From assembly GCF_017562075.2 (NCBI RefSeq), contig NC_054082.1, positions 37,422,442 to 37,486,441 of the forward strand: 64,000 nt of DNA, written 5' to 3'. Below, in pieces: positions 46,312-57,214 of this stretch. Made by a program: the position numbers and the translations under genes. Within the stretch, counting starts at the first letter, position 1, and each line of letters begins with the position of its first letter. The notes below the pieces were generated by a model, which worked only from the letters and a program-made list of their open reading frames with translations, made no database searches and had not been told where the DNA came from. Origin of the DNA: Anopheles merus. Taxonomy: Eukaryota; Arthropoda; Insecta; Diptera; Culicidae.

Positions 46312-46649
46312 TTACATAGCATTCGTTGGTGCAACGACTGGAGGATAATGAGTGGTTAACCTTGCTGTTGCTGTATCTTCCGGTGGATGGCTATGGGTCA
46401 TGCCGGTCAGCCGGATCGACTGATCGTTGCCGGCACAGTTTTTCGATGTTACACAAGCCGCCCGACACCCATGCTTCACGTAACGGGCGCAGCGCCAGAA
46501 TATGTTCCTTTTGCTCTGCCGATTTTCCACAAACTTGTAGCCACTGAAGATGAGCATCGTCCGGCCGCGTTGCGTTGTCGTGTACTGGAGTACCGATTTT
46601 TCTACAACGAGCCAGGTGTTGAACTCCATCGGGATAGGCATCACTTTTG
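46312..46649 (-). CDS. mod(mdg4): FLYWCH alternative 3' exon 21
   Basis: 112 residues after a TTTATTTCTGCACAG acceptor. Finger at about 25-88: MLIFSGYKFVEN, IFWRC, GCRAACVT, and THSHPPE. The part between the second Cys and the His pair is longer than usual (CAGNDQSIRLTG). Confidence 0.86.
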
Positions 46650-46889
46650 CTGTGCAGAAATAAAATCCCCATCGAATAGAAGATGGTGATACAAAAAAAA
46701 ACATTAGTAAAATCATATCTCTTTGTTTGCATCGATCATCAGGTACAGAAAAAATACTACTATGCGCACTTATATTTATGTAAAACTCGCGCAAATCACA
46801 GCAAAGCTGTTTCACATTAGGCAATGCACAGATCGTTTATTGCTATTTTTATTTATATTTATCCACGAGCTATTGTTGGTGTTAGCCCG

Positions 46890-47200
46890 TTAAAGGGGTT
46901 CGCTTTTGGTCGGATGATCCGGAAGGCTCTTGTCCGACATGATGATCTCCGACAGCCGTTTGTAATCAGCACGTTTAAACAGCTGGGGCGCATGGTTGTG
47001 CGCGCCCATATGGTGCACCTTGTTGTCGAACCGATGTAACCGTCCGTGGCATTTGATCTTGGTCGTGTAATAAATACAGCGCCAGTACTCCTTGTGGTGT
47101 ATCTTTTTCTCCATGCAGTAGTAAAATCCACCGTACGATAATTGCAGCTTGCCCTTTTGACTTGTCCGGAAGCGCAGTGCCATATCGTGTGTGCCGTCGC
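46890..47200 (-). CDS. mod(mdg4): FLYWCH alternative 3' exon 22
   Basis: 103 residues. The acceptor GTCCAAAG is weaker than most but is preceded by a T-rich tract and gives the common phase. Finger at about 14-73: LQLSYGGFYYCME, EYWRC, KCHGRLHR, and AHNHAPQ. Minus-strand AATAAA at 46841-46836. Confidence 0.84.
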
Positions 47201-48405
47201 CTTTGGACAATACGGAACAAAACATGTGGAAGGAAAGGTAAAAGAATAACATTGATTATTTGAATGAAGTTTTTGTTTTAAATACTTTGCAGACATATTG
47301 TTTTTAACTGTTAGCTACTACTGCTTCGAGACATGCAAGAAGAAGAAAAATACATAATCCAACGTTGTCAATGTTTCTTTTTTTATTAAGAGCTTTCCTT
47401 TTCATTTCAAAATAAATCATTTATTGGTTTATTCTTCTAGTTCTGTAAACCATCTTTTTGTTGAGCATTATTTACAATCTTTTGGCTCGATTGTATAACA
47501 TTGCTCGGGTGGATATGTGATTGCGTCTTGCAACATATACCCGCAACACATCAATAAAAGGGTACCATCATCAGGGGTACCCAGAAACATCACTAACACG
47601 GTACACGAAATATTAAATTATTTACATACACGGCTCAACCGATTTAAATGATGGTGTCACCCTTCCTAAATGACCTTCTCTTTGCAGTACAACAAAGAGT
47701 TTGGCCATATTCGAGCTGCTATACAGTACACCATTCCAACTACTATCGATCATCATCATCGGCTTAGCAAAATTAACAAATACAGGTGGGGCGTTTTTGT
47801 TTAGTAATTAATGCGAAACTATACTTCTGGACGGGAGCCGATGGTAAACGAGATTTGATTCCCGGCTGCGTCCGTCCCGATGGAATTGTCTGTTTCGCGG
47901 TAATTGAAATTATTCTAACAAGCCCGTGTGTATACGAAATGAAAACGGTTAGTTAGCGTTAATCTTTGTGTTAATTGATCGTTTTCTCTAAATGGCTTGA
48001 AGTGTCGTCAGGAATTTAAAATCTGGCATCTGTACGATCGGTGCATCGAAATCTTCCCTACTTAATGGCAATGCACCGGGCACAACGTTCATTATAGCGC
48101 ACGTGGTCATTGATTTGCTACACATCGAGGGTTCGATTGAAGGTGTGAAAATGGTGCTTGGTCATGTCCTGGCATCGATATTCGTTTTCTTTACTAAGAA
48201 CGTGGATTCTTCGTGAACTTCGCGTGTGAGTACAGATGCTGAAATACGAAAAAGAATCAAATAATTATCATGCCTTAAAACATGAGCAAACATACAAAAC
48301 AAACTAAAAGAACATTCAAATGAAAGTGGTCGTTCTTTTCTTTAGCTTAAGAGTAATACCACTTACGGTGTTGTGTGTGTTTGTTTGTCTGCGCTTTGTA
48401 TTATG
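47201..48405. other. Long spacer with possible decayed exon pieces
   Basis: 1.2 kb, the longest FLYWCH-free gap in the single-exon part. At 48238 a TTCAG acceptor leads to 25 codons and a TGA in the common phase; another frame reads on with KENEYRCQDM and HHFHTF. At 47819-47914 a phase-0 frame of 32 codons follows a TTGTTAG acceptor. These may be remains of units or chance. No intact unit is called. Confidence 0.3.
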
Positions 48406-48692
48406 TTAATGGTGGTGCATCATTATATCGATCGACGATTGACAGTTAATGTTCTTGTAGCGCTTTAGCGGCGCATGCTGGTGGACACTTTTGTCCGGGA
48501 ACGTATACTGATCCGTGTCTTTGTACTGCATAATACGCGCCGGACACTTGAGCTTCTCGGTTGCCATAGAGGAGCAGCGCCATACGATCCGCTTGCTGTT
48601 TTCCGACATCAGCAGGTACTTTTGCTTGTCGACGATGATGGCTGGCCGTCCTCGGAACGATTTGGTCGTGTAGATCTCAATGTGTGGGTTCA
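48406..48692 (-). CDS. mod(mdg4): FLYWCH alternative 3' exon 23
   Basis: 95 residues after a TTTTCCATCCACAACAG acceptor. Finger at about 12-76: IIVDKQKYLLMS, VWRC, KCPARIMQ, and VHQHAPL. The tail ends in a His triplet. Confidence 0.86.
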
Positions 48693-48931
48693 CTGTTGTG
48701 GATGGAAAAGAGGCCAGAAAGAGCGACAAAAAAATTAATAAAAGATATAGAAAGTGACCGAAGCGGTGGTGCAATCATCGTTAATTACCATGTACACACA
48801 CACTATAAGTACATACATATGTGACAGAGAAACATCTTCGACAATAGCGTCAGCGTTGGTAATTTATTTGAGAATTGTAATTATCCACCATGATACGGCG
48901 CTAGCGAGAGTCGTCATCATTTTTGTTTTGT

Positions 48932-49473
48932 TTAGCAATGCCCATCGACAGCGTTTCCCTCGTGCGACGACGAAGAAGCGCTTCCCAGGGCTTCAACGGA
49001 CAAAGACTCGTTGCGATCGACTCGTCGTCCGTCGCTCGGTATCGTCGTCGCTCGTCGATTCGTCGTTTTGTTTCCACCGCTTCCATTGAGCAACCGACCA
49101 GGGAATGACCTTACACTGGAAGACCCAGGTTGGTGGCCGGTTCGACTCCGGCCCTGCATTACAGATTCTTCCTCCGCAGTACCAATGGTGGTTTCGTGAT
49201 TGTGGTTGTGCTTTATGCTTAGTTGAGATGTAGCTGTATTGATCAGGACGATACACGGGCACTTGCATTTGTAGTATTGATTGCATTTCCAGTACTGTTT
49301 ACCGTTCCGCTCACGGTTGCGGAAGAAGTGGATCCCATTGACGACTAGCAGTTGGCGACCGCTGCGTTGCGACTGCTTGTACGTGAACTTCGGTGCCCGA
49401 AATGATCCATGAGTGGAGTCGCCGCCCATTCGCAATGGATACCAGTTCGCGTCTACAACGGATATTTCACAAC
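48932..49473 (-). CDS. mod(mdg4): FLYWCH alternative 3' exon 24
   Basis: 180 residues. The acceptor TTTATTTGCAG at 49475-49474 lies upstream of the first Met in the frame. Finger at about 37-96: LLVVNGIHFFRN, QYWKC, KCPCIVLI, and KHNHNHE. A long Ser/Gly/Arg-rich tail follows. Confidence 0.87.
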
Positions 49474-49771
49474 CTGCAAATAAAAGCGCATGTGTTTGGT
49501 TAATAGAGAGAAATAGAATTCAAGACAATCTAAAGCTAATAGATACTTTCTGCTCCCTCCTGCTCTATATTTCTCTCCTCTCTTTCTTATATGAATGCAT
49601 ATAGGGAATGGGAAATTGTCGTAGCACGGTTCGTTGCAGTTACGCACAGTAAGTAAATGCAATTCACTATTGCCCGTTTATTATACAAAGAACATGGTTG
49701 GCTAACTTCCTTCAATGATTACAAGTAAATTTCTTAAAAGAGCTAACGTGTTCGAGTAACAGTAGTTCGAA

Positions 49772-49773
<2 letters not shown>

Positions 49774-49811
<38 letters not shown>
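49774..49811. repeat. CA dinucleotide microsatellite
   Basis: About 19 CA units with one CG interruption, just past the stop of FLYWCH exon 25 on the minus strand. Confidence 0.9.
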
Positions 49812-49812
<1 letters not shown>

Positions 49813-49813
49813 T

Positions 49814-50274
49814 CTACTCCCAGTCTTTGCGTATATTGCTCGCCATATCTTCCCTCGGTACGTCGTGGTTGTGCGCATTTTTCAACACACACTGTTCTGG
49901 ATTTGAGACCGAGGTGATGGCACGTGCTTTGCAGTTGGTGTGCCACTTGCTACATTTCCAATACATTTTACCGCCATAGCAGTTGTTCTTAATGTAGCGA
50001 TGCCCATCGTACATCAGCACATTGTTCCCACGGCCATTGGTGTACTGTATCTTGTTCGCATCCACCGCAACGGGTTTGTTAAACTTGCGAACCGTAAGTG
50101 TCGGTGAACGGTGAGCGTTATCCGTCTTTGCTGGACTCTTATTGAGTTTCAGCTTGGGTTGTTGTGGTTGTCCGCGTAGCTGTAACTTGAAGTACGGATT
50201 GCGCTCGTTATCCATCTTCAACTGAAAGTGCGTCACGTTTGGCGACTGTTTCCCTTCACGCGCCTTTCTGATAT
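49814..50274 (-). CDS. mod(mdg4): FLYWCH alternative 3' exon 25
   Basis: 153 residues after a CTCAACTTGCTACAG acceptor; the exon begins 38 bases before the first Met. A Lys/Gln/Pro-rich linker leads to the finger at about 85-138: VLMYDGHRYIKN, MYWKC, NCKARAIT, and AHNHDVP. Confidence 0.87.
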
Positions 50275-50545
50275 CTGTAGCAAGTTGAGAAAAAGATTAA
50301 AAAAAAAGTTAGTATGCTGTTCCAATGGTACGGAGCTAAAGCACTACTATTAAAACCATTTAAATTATGAGTCTAGTAATTTTAATACAACATAGATTCA
50401 CTCTGTCTCTCTTCCTGTCTCAATATGGACCGTATGGTACGTTTTTATTTGATTTCATTGATCCGAAGTGATTCGGGATTGATGGAAAAAGTAAAGCGAT
50501 TCTTTAGAGGTTTAGCAGCAAAGAAGTAGGAGAAGTGTGCATTAT

Positions 50546-51251
50546 TCAGTCGCTACTCTTGTTCGATTCCGTCTTTGGAACGATGAAAACCTTTTCGGAC
50601 GTATTTTGAACCACTTTTGAAAGTGTTTTTTTCTTTCCAGCATGTTGTAGGGTAGGGCTTGTGATGATGGCATCGCGCTTAGGCGTCTCTGCTGTCTGGC
50701 GTGACGTATACACCGGTCTCGATGATGCTGCTCCACCGACGGATGGGTTTGGTTTCGATTTTCCGATCGAAAGTGCTAGCTCCATGTACGGAAGCTTCTT
50801 ATTTAACAACGTCATCTTTGGCGATGCACTGCCTCCGGTGACACTTCTTCGTGGATTGTGTAATTTATCCGCACCCGAAAGCACTCGGTACTTGTGCGAG
50901 ATTGTGTTTTTAACATCCTGGTCCTGTTTCGCAACCAGTCCGTGGTTGTGTGTGCCAGTGTTCAGTATTACTTTCGGAGTACTATCGTTGCTTGACGACA
51001 ATGCGGTAGTAATGCGTGCCCGGCATCCTAAGCTTCCCTACAAAAGACGATACAGCATGAGCATGAGAAGGATGTTACCGTGGTGTATTGCAATGGATCT
51101 TTTCTGTTCTTATTTATTGACAGATAGCATACCTTTTTCGCACAAATCCAGTACGTTTTCGATTGGGACTTGCGATTCTTTACGTAGCGATAACCGTTGA
51201 CCGAGAGCAGAATGCTGCCCCGTTGTCCGACGATGTAAACTACTTTGTTAT
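50546..51251 (-). CDS. mod(mdg4): FLYWCH alternative 3' unit 26 (split finger, different site)
   Basis: Exons 51133-51251 and 50546-51037 join in phase 0 between the two zinc-binding Cys; 203 residues. The first half has LLSVNGYRYVKN and TYWIC. The second begins GSLGCRARIT, then THNHGLV, followed by a long basic and Ser/Thr-rich tail ending SNKSSD. The intron site is a few residues away from that of units 3, 4, 6, 7 and 34, and its phase differs. Confidence 0.83.
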
Positions 51252-51652
51252 CTGGCGGAATAATGACATGCAAAGAAAAGAGAAAACAGTTAATAATGTA
51301 AGCAAACAATCATGTTTAAGGTACTACACAGAGAGTTCACTCTCAAACAGGATCAACAACATTCCACACAGCAGGGGCTAAAAGGGTGTGGTAAAATTAG
51401 TTTTATTATTTTACAAAATCAGTTTTCCTTCGCATTTTCCTTCATAAACTGTTATTACAATGAAACATGTCTTTCACTTCATTTGTGTCTCAGACCAGAC
51501 CAGATTTACATGACCTTAGTTGTGAATAGACCTTTTTTTTATAGTTGTTACGCTAAGTGTACCCGCCCCCTTAAGTAATGCGCATCCACCAAAAGCGCGT
51601 TACTCCACGATAGTGCGACAGTAGCGGCACACACTTAACTACATTTCCTCTT
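51252..51652. other. AT-rich spacer
   Basis: 401 bp, no exon in the common phase seen. Confidence 0.4.
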
Positions 51653-51870
51653 CTAAAATGGATCATGATTGTGTGTTGCGTTGCGCAGTATGTACGTTAG
51701 CTCGCCACTCTTGTGCATGAAGGTAACGACGCGCGCCTTGCACCGATGCATTCCTGCTCGCGCACAGGACCAGTACGTTTTGTCGGTGCATTCCTTGTTC
51801 TTGGTGAAGGAATAGTCGCCCACCTTTAGCTTGCGACTGCCACGAACTCCCACGATAAAGCGTGCCGCAT
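51653..51870 (-). CDS. mod(mdg4): FLYWCH alternative 3' exon 27
   Basis: 72 residues, the shortest complete unit, after a TTTTGCTGTTTATAG acceptor. Finger fills it: KLKVGDYSFTKN, TYWSC, RCKARVVT, and THNHDPF at the very C-terminus. Confidence 0.88.
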
Positions 51871-52092
51871 CTATAAACAGCAAAAGTGGTGAGAGAGAAA
51901 AAAGAAAGATTAATAAAAATATGTATAGCGCAACTAGGCAGCAGCCGTTGCATGCGACACTACCCGCACTCTGTTCTCAAAGATCTTCTACGCTTAAGCA
52001 TTGTTTGTTTGAACGCATTAAAAACACCGACAGCAAGTAAGGTTTATTCGTTCAATTGTTTGCATTTTTTGTTTGTTCGTCCTTCCTCAAGT

Positions 52093-52433
52093 TCAGTAAT
52101 CTTCATTAATGTCCACAATCGTATGAGCCGCCACAGTACTGCCGTCGAACATTTCCTCGTTCGCTAGGCTTAGCTCTAATCGCGTCACTTCACTTTCGTT
52201 CAGATACATCTGATTGGCAGGACGGTTTTTAAAGTAGTCCGACGTGCAGTCGTCGTTGTGTGTGCTGGTAATTCTTATCTCACCACCCTTCAGCTCCTTC
52301 AGCAGGATCTCGCCCGGGCAACCGTACTCGATGCACGTCCACACGCTCCGATACGCACGACCGATCGTTTTCTGGTACAGTTTTCCTCTCAGCCGAATCA
52401 GTTGCTTTTCCGGACCGATCGCTATGAAGATGG
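52093..52433 (-). CDS. mod(mdg4): FLYWCH alternative 3' exon 28 (degenerate His pair)
   Basis: 113 residues after a CACTTCTTTTCTAG acceptor. Finger-like part at about 8-62: LIRLRGKLYQK, VWTC, YGCPGEILL, and STHNDDC, where the second His of HxH is replaced by Asp. The tail is acidic with Glu/Asp runs. Either the last ligand comes from elsewhere or zinc binding is lost. Confidence 0.8.
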
Positions 52434-52628
52434 CTAGAAAAGAAGTGAAGATCGTACAGAGACAAATCAATATCAATCATTATTTATTCACTATACAAAA
52501 CACATGAGAGCGAGCATGCTGTTATGGTAGAAGAAACAATTTACAGCGATCAATAAACGTCAAAGGCAGGGGCGATCTTCACGCGATCTTCTCGCATGTA
52601 ACACACTAGACATGCGTTTGTTGTAAGT

Positions 52629-52966
52629 TTATTTTCTGAATTGGCACAACATTTCGCTTTTCTTCAGATTACGCTTCACATTCACACCCAACCCGTAAGT
52701 GAGCCGTTCCATTGGAATGTGATTGTGAGCCTGGCCGTTGAAGCGCATCATGTTTCCCTTCGTGACGATCGTTGCCTTGCACTTCAGCCGCATCGCTTTG
52801 GAGCAGCGCCAGTACTCGGTATCGCCCGACTTGATGTTGCGATGGAACACATGGTTTTGGTACAGCAACTGTCTGGTACCGCTGGAGCTTTCGGAAAACA
52901 TCGCCTCGGAGTGGTCAATCGGGATGAAGATCCGGGAACTTTTTTGACGCACTGCATAACTGTTGT
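52629..52966 (-). CDS. mod(mdg4): FLYWCH alternative 3' exon 29
   Basis: 112 residues after a TTTCTTTACTTTCAG acceptor; the exon starts 14 bases before the first Met. Finger at about 32-86: LLYQNHVFHRN, EYWRC, KCKATIVT, and AHNHIPM. The stop TAA at 52629-52631 lies inside the minus-strand AATAAA (52633-52628). Confidence 0.86.
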
Positions 52967-53219
52967 CTGAAAGTAAAGAAAAAGAACATAACAGGTGGTG
53001 AGCATAAGATTCGTTTTAAGAATTAGCAATCAATGCAAATGAAATATGTACATCGCAATATTCCAACACTGTACTATCCACTAATGCTAGGAACTATGTT
53101 AGGGTGATAATCAGAATCAATTTTTATTGCTCATTACTGGCGCGATTGCAAGTAAAATTGTTGTGGGAGTGGTTAAAGCGTTAAGAGAGCAAGTAGAACG
53201 TAGCTTACAGCATTATTCT

Positions 53220-53885
53220 CTACTGTCGAATGTTTCTCTTCTTCTTCGACTCCTTTCTGGCAGACGACTGACTATTACTGTCGATGTCAAGATTGGTTCG
53301 CAACAAGTCTAACCGATTGCGTATGAAATTGCGCACCATGCCTGGCGTTATATGTTGCTTTTGCTGCTGGAACACGTCAACGATATGGGCTGAAAGAAGG
53401 TAAAGGAAGAAAGAGGGGCATCATTAAAACAAGTGCTTTAACTTCACTGCCAAACAACTTACTTATTACAGCTTCCAGTGTTGTCGGATCCAGCGGGACC
53501 AAGTCAGTGTTCACCCTCTCTTTGCTATCGAGACAACTGATCTTTAGCGTGTCCAATCCGAACATCAGCTGAATGAGCCGGCCAGTGTAGACGGCCGGTT
53601 TGGAGGTGTAGATCGACAGCAGATCCTTGGTTGCGATGTACACGGAGCTTCCCGCGTGCAGTGGGACCTTCTTTTCCATCATTTTCTGCTTGCTGTCGAT
53701 CTCACCTTTCTTTGCATCATCTTGCACCGATACCGTCGCCGGTTGGTTGAGGCTGGATTCGTGCGATGGCGGAGGAGGTGGTGGTAGTTGTGGAGTTGGT
53801 TGAGCTGTTCGTGATTGTCGCCGCAGCTGTCGTGCATCTGAAATGGTGACCGCTTTTTTGGGAATGCTATCCGTCGTTTTGGCAC
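53220..53885 (-). CDS. BEN-domain alternative 3' unit (two exons)
   Basis: Exons 53463-53885 and 53220-53389 join in phase 1; 197 residues. The first part is Gln/Pro-rich (LPPPPPPSH). A BEN-type domain follows at about residues 86-175: VPLHAGSSVYIATKDLLSIY, then AVYTGRLIQLMFGLDTLKIS, then LDPTTLEAVI at the junction and GMVRNFIRNRLDLL in the second exon. BEN domains bind DNA or partner proteins in insulator and repressor factors. The tail is basic (ARKESKKKRNIR). No FLYWCH residues are present. The coding frame of the first exon was hidden by longer ORFs in other frames. AATAAA on the minus strand at 53128-53123. Confidence 0.75.
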
Positions 53886-54284
53886 CTGTGGTAAAGAAAG
53901 ATGGAACATATCAGGTGTACTATTAATAACGTATTATCCACTGCGTAATGAAGTAGCTTTACAGTTTAAAATTGTTACAAATTATTTTACAAAAGCATCG
54001 ATCTACATGGGCGGTTATGACTAAGTGTTTCAGCAGTATTCCCACTGTTGAGTTTATTAATCTAAAACTAATATCCTTCAAATTTAGTCACAAGTATCCT
54101 CGTTTCCATTCCGCGGTCTCTTATCACAACATGCACACATAGGAAACTACAAAATACAAATGAGAGATGCTGCCTAAAGCCACGCGTGAAAGGTTGAAGG
54201 AAGGAACCCAACAAGATTGCAGAGCTCTATGCGCTTAAACACAGCATGCGCTCTGTCTATCTCTCTCTCTCTCTCTTTTTAGCA
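53886..54284. other. Spacer
   Basis: 399 bp. A minus-strand AATAAA (plus TTTATT at 54053-54058) and a CT run near 54258-54275 are the only marks. Confidence 0.4.
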
Positions 54285-54643
54285 TCATTTGTCGATTGGA
54301 CCACCGGTATCGCAGGTTTTGTCCCGTTTGACTACGCGCTGTTTCCGTTTCACAATGTCGCTGTGCGTGTGGTACCGGTTCAGGGGTGTGATGTGATCGT
54401 CGATGGTGTACACCCGCGCCCGACACTTCTGGTTCCACCATTGATTGCAGCGCCATATCTTCTTCGACTGACCGCCCGTCGTGAGGACGAGCTTTTCGAA
54501 CACGAACGGTTGGCCCTTGTAGACTAGCTGCTCTTTGCCGCGCATCGTCCTGGAAAACACTGCCACATTGTCCTCCGATTCGTCATCATCGCTACCGCCA
54601 CCGTCGCTGTTCGTTGCAATGATTGTCCACTTTCCTAGTCCCA
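54285..54643 (-). CDS. mod(mdg4): FLYWCH alternative 3' exon 30
   Basis: 119 residues after a GTTTCTACCTTTACAG acceptor. An acidic linker (GGGSDDDESEDN) leads to the finger at about 33-95: LVYKGQPFVFEK, IWRC, KCRARVYT, and YHTHSDI, then a basic tail. Confidence 0.86.
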
Positions 54644-54920
54644 CTGTAAAGGTAGAAACAAAACAAAGAAGAAACATAAGTTAAGCAAGCAGTGCTGCAT
54701 GAGTCTGATAGATTTTTTTTTAAGTAGAGATTAAAAACAGAGCACTCAAGTGTTACAATGATTTTAAACCTACATTGAGTATAACAGCGGGACACTACAA
54801 CATGACGTACGTGGTTCCCCATCGCTAAACCTTCTCTCTCTCTCTCTCTCTATCTATCTTTTCATTTATTGCGATCAATCAACAGATTCAGTTCATTTGT
54901 GTATATTGTTTTCGGACCTC

Positions 54921-55243
54921 CTATGCGTTAACTTTCTTCTCCTCTGGTGCATGGTTGTGCAGGTGTCGGTTCAGTTTCAAAGCACCGTCTTCCATGCGCT
55001 GTACCAGCCGTGCCAAACAGCGTCCGTTGGTGGCGTGCTGTAGCTCATTGCAGACACACACCCAATCGGTTGTGGTCCGAAAGCTGGCCGCTTTCCGGTA
55101 GGTGTAGCCAAGCAGGTACATCCGATTACCACACGCGTCTGCCACCACACTGTATGGTAGCTTCTCCAACCAAACACCTTGCCGCTGCAACAACGCTTGA
55201 TCGTCCTGTGTTGGAGATGGTGGTGGTGGTGTTTCTGCTGCTG
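54921..55243 (-). CDS. mod(mdg4): FLYWCH alternative 3' exon 31 (expanded finger)
   Basis: 107 residues after a CTTTACCTAG acceptor. A short Ala/Pro-rich start leads to the finger at about 38-99: MYLLGYTYRKA, TDWVC, RCLARLVQ, and HLHNHAPE. The gap between the first and second Cys is longer than usual, with an extra CNELQHATNG stretch. Confidence 0.85.
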
Positions 55244-55429
55244 CTAGGTAAAGAAGACAGAAAGCGTTAATATATAGCGTAGATCTTTAAGAGGCTGAAA
55301 AGGAAATTTTAAGTATCTAAATGAAATTGTATTTAGTATCACAGAAAGAAACGACAACATAAAGGTTAAAGCTGGAAGGTATTTTATTCCATGCCTATTG
55401 ATAGGCAAAAGTCAACACCAAACTTATCA

Positions 55430-55743
55430 TTAGTCTTCTTCAACCTCTGTAATAACCGCGATTGGGCCATGGTTGTGCCATTTTTTACTAAACCGTATGC
55501 CACCGGCACCGTCCGTGATGCATCGGGCGGCGCAAGCGCCCGGGTAACCGATCGCATTGCCATTCAGGCTCGTAAGCGGGTTCGCACATACCCAGTTTGT
55601 CGTCTGGGAGAAGTTGGTTTTCCACCGATACACGTATCCCCGGAAGTGCAGGTTCAAACCGCCCTTGCGATTGTTGATCATTTCGTAGGGCAGATCGTAC
55701 ATGAACGAGTTACGCCGCCCGCCCTTTTTCCGTGGAGCAGCAT
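55430..55743 (-). CDS. mod(mdg4): FLYWCH alternative 3' exon 32 (NWVC pair, expanded finger)
   Basis: 104 residues; the TTTCCGTAG acceptor lies 41 bases before the first Met. A basic start (APRKKGGRR) leads to the finger at about 30-93: LHFRGYVYRWK, NWVC, a long NPLTSLNGNAIGYPGACAAR insert, and WHNHGPI. Acidic end. Shares LHFRGYVY and NWVC with exon 33. Polyadenylation signal at 55388-55383. Confidence 0.86.
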
Positions 55744-56048
55744 CTACGGAAAAAGAAACAAACCAAAAGCAGAGTTACTAAATTAACGTAAAACTAGCTC
55801 TAGAACCAACTGAAACTATTGCATTATAATGAAGGTTGTATCTATAACACGCCCCCACCAGCTCGCTGGTCCAATTACAGTGGTAGAGTTGTTTTGGAAG
55901 ATATTTGAGAATCGCTACACAGCAGCGCGCTTTTTTTTATTATTGCTAACAGCTAACATATTTTATTATCAATCAATTTCGCTCCTTAATTTAGTATTCA
56001 GTATGGATTAATTCATTATTCAGTAGCAAACCCCCAAAGCGTGTGTCC

Positions 56049-56353
56049 TTACTTTAGTGGTTTGTGATTGTGCTGTTGAGCACCGAAACGTATCTTCGAA
56101 TCTCCTTCTGTAGAGACACGTGCCTTGCAATTGCCGAGCCGGGTGGCGCCTTCGCAGCACACCCAGTTCATCGTTCGGTGGTGGATTGTCTTTCGCACAT
56201 AAACGTAGCCCCGGAAGTGCAGATTCTGCGTGCCACGTCGATTCACGACGAACGTCAATGGTGCGGTGTACCAAACCTTGGGCATCGGTTTCATTTCGTC
56301 CGGCAGGAAGCAAACTGACCGAAGCCGGCTTTTGGAAGTTGGGCAAATTGCGT
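56049..56353 (-). CDS. mod(mdg4): FLYWCH alternative 3' exon 33 (NWVC pair)
   Basis: 101 residues after a GTTTCACATTCCAG acceptor. Finger at about 38-98: NLHFRGYVYVRK, NWVC, NCKARVST, and QHNHKPL near the end. The frame upstream of the first Met is needed for the shared phase. Confidence 0.86.
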
Positions 56354-56542
56354 CTGGAATGTGAAACAGAAATTAATAAAGCCTCATTAGAAATTATACT
56401 AAACAACTACACACACGCACGAGCGCACACACAAACACACACACACACACCTACAAAAAGAGAATGTAATTCCGGTTACGGAAGAGGATCACGATTGGCT
56501 TGTGGCACCGCACCAGCTGGCTTTTTGCGACCTTTATTGAAT

Positions 56543-57003
56543 TTAGACAGAAACTTTGCAGTGGGATTGTCGCGGTAAGAAGGGTTTATGTTTAGCAGCT
56601 TTCAGTTTCCCGAAGCAGCCGTCAGACGCCAATGGATCATCCTCGGCACTGTCGCGGATTTTGCGTCCCATTTCAATTTTGGCCGTTTCCGGGCCATGCG
56701 CATGCTTGCCGATGTTTAGCACTAAACCCTTATCCTTAATTATACAACGACTCCGGCACTTGTGTTTTGTACAGCTGTAATTTAATGAAACATAAATTGG
56801 TATAATCGTAAGTCACCTCGTCCGGGGGTGGAGGGGGAGGGGGGGGCATTGGATGTTTTTTAAAGGTAATATGGGGTACAAACACCACCACCACACAGCA
56901 TCAAAGACTCACCGTATGCATCGCCAGTATTTGCCACGATTTTTGCGAAACAGGAAATTGCCCACCACGAGCAGAGGATAACCACGCTGGCTGGGAATAA
57001 ACT
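56543..57003 (-). CDS. mod(mdg4): FLYWCH alternative 3' unit 34 (split finger)
   Basis: Exons 56913-57003 and 56543-56774 join in phase 2 at the same finger site as units 3, 4, 6 and 7; 107 residues. The first exon has PLLVVGNFLFRKN and YWRC. The second has HKCRSRCII and KHAHGPE, then an acidic and basic tail to TAA at 56543-56545. Both exons were found from splice phase. It lies far from the other split units of this type. The 138-bp intron holds a G-rich run at 56824-56847. Confidence 0.82.
56821..56848. repeat. G-rich tract
   Basis: A run with several G groups of three to eight on the plus strand, C-rich on the transcribed minus-strand gene. It lies in the intron of FLYWCH unit 34. Could form a quadruplex on one DNA strand; no function is shown. 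Confidence 0.6.
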
Positions 57004-57214
57004 CTAAGTAGAAAGGTTAAAATGCGTCAGTGTGAGAAGCTAATAAAAATTTGAATTTTAAGATTATAAAATCCTTAGCAGATAAAAAAGATACTCAAAA
57101 GATATTTGCTTCAGATTAAAACAGTTTTTTTGTATGTTTTATTCAACACTTTCTCGATGCAGCATGTTACTGTGCGCCGCCAAATAACCCTTCCGTCTGC
57201 ACGTGACTTGCCGC

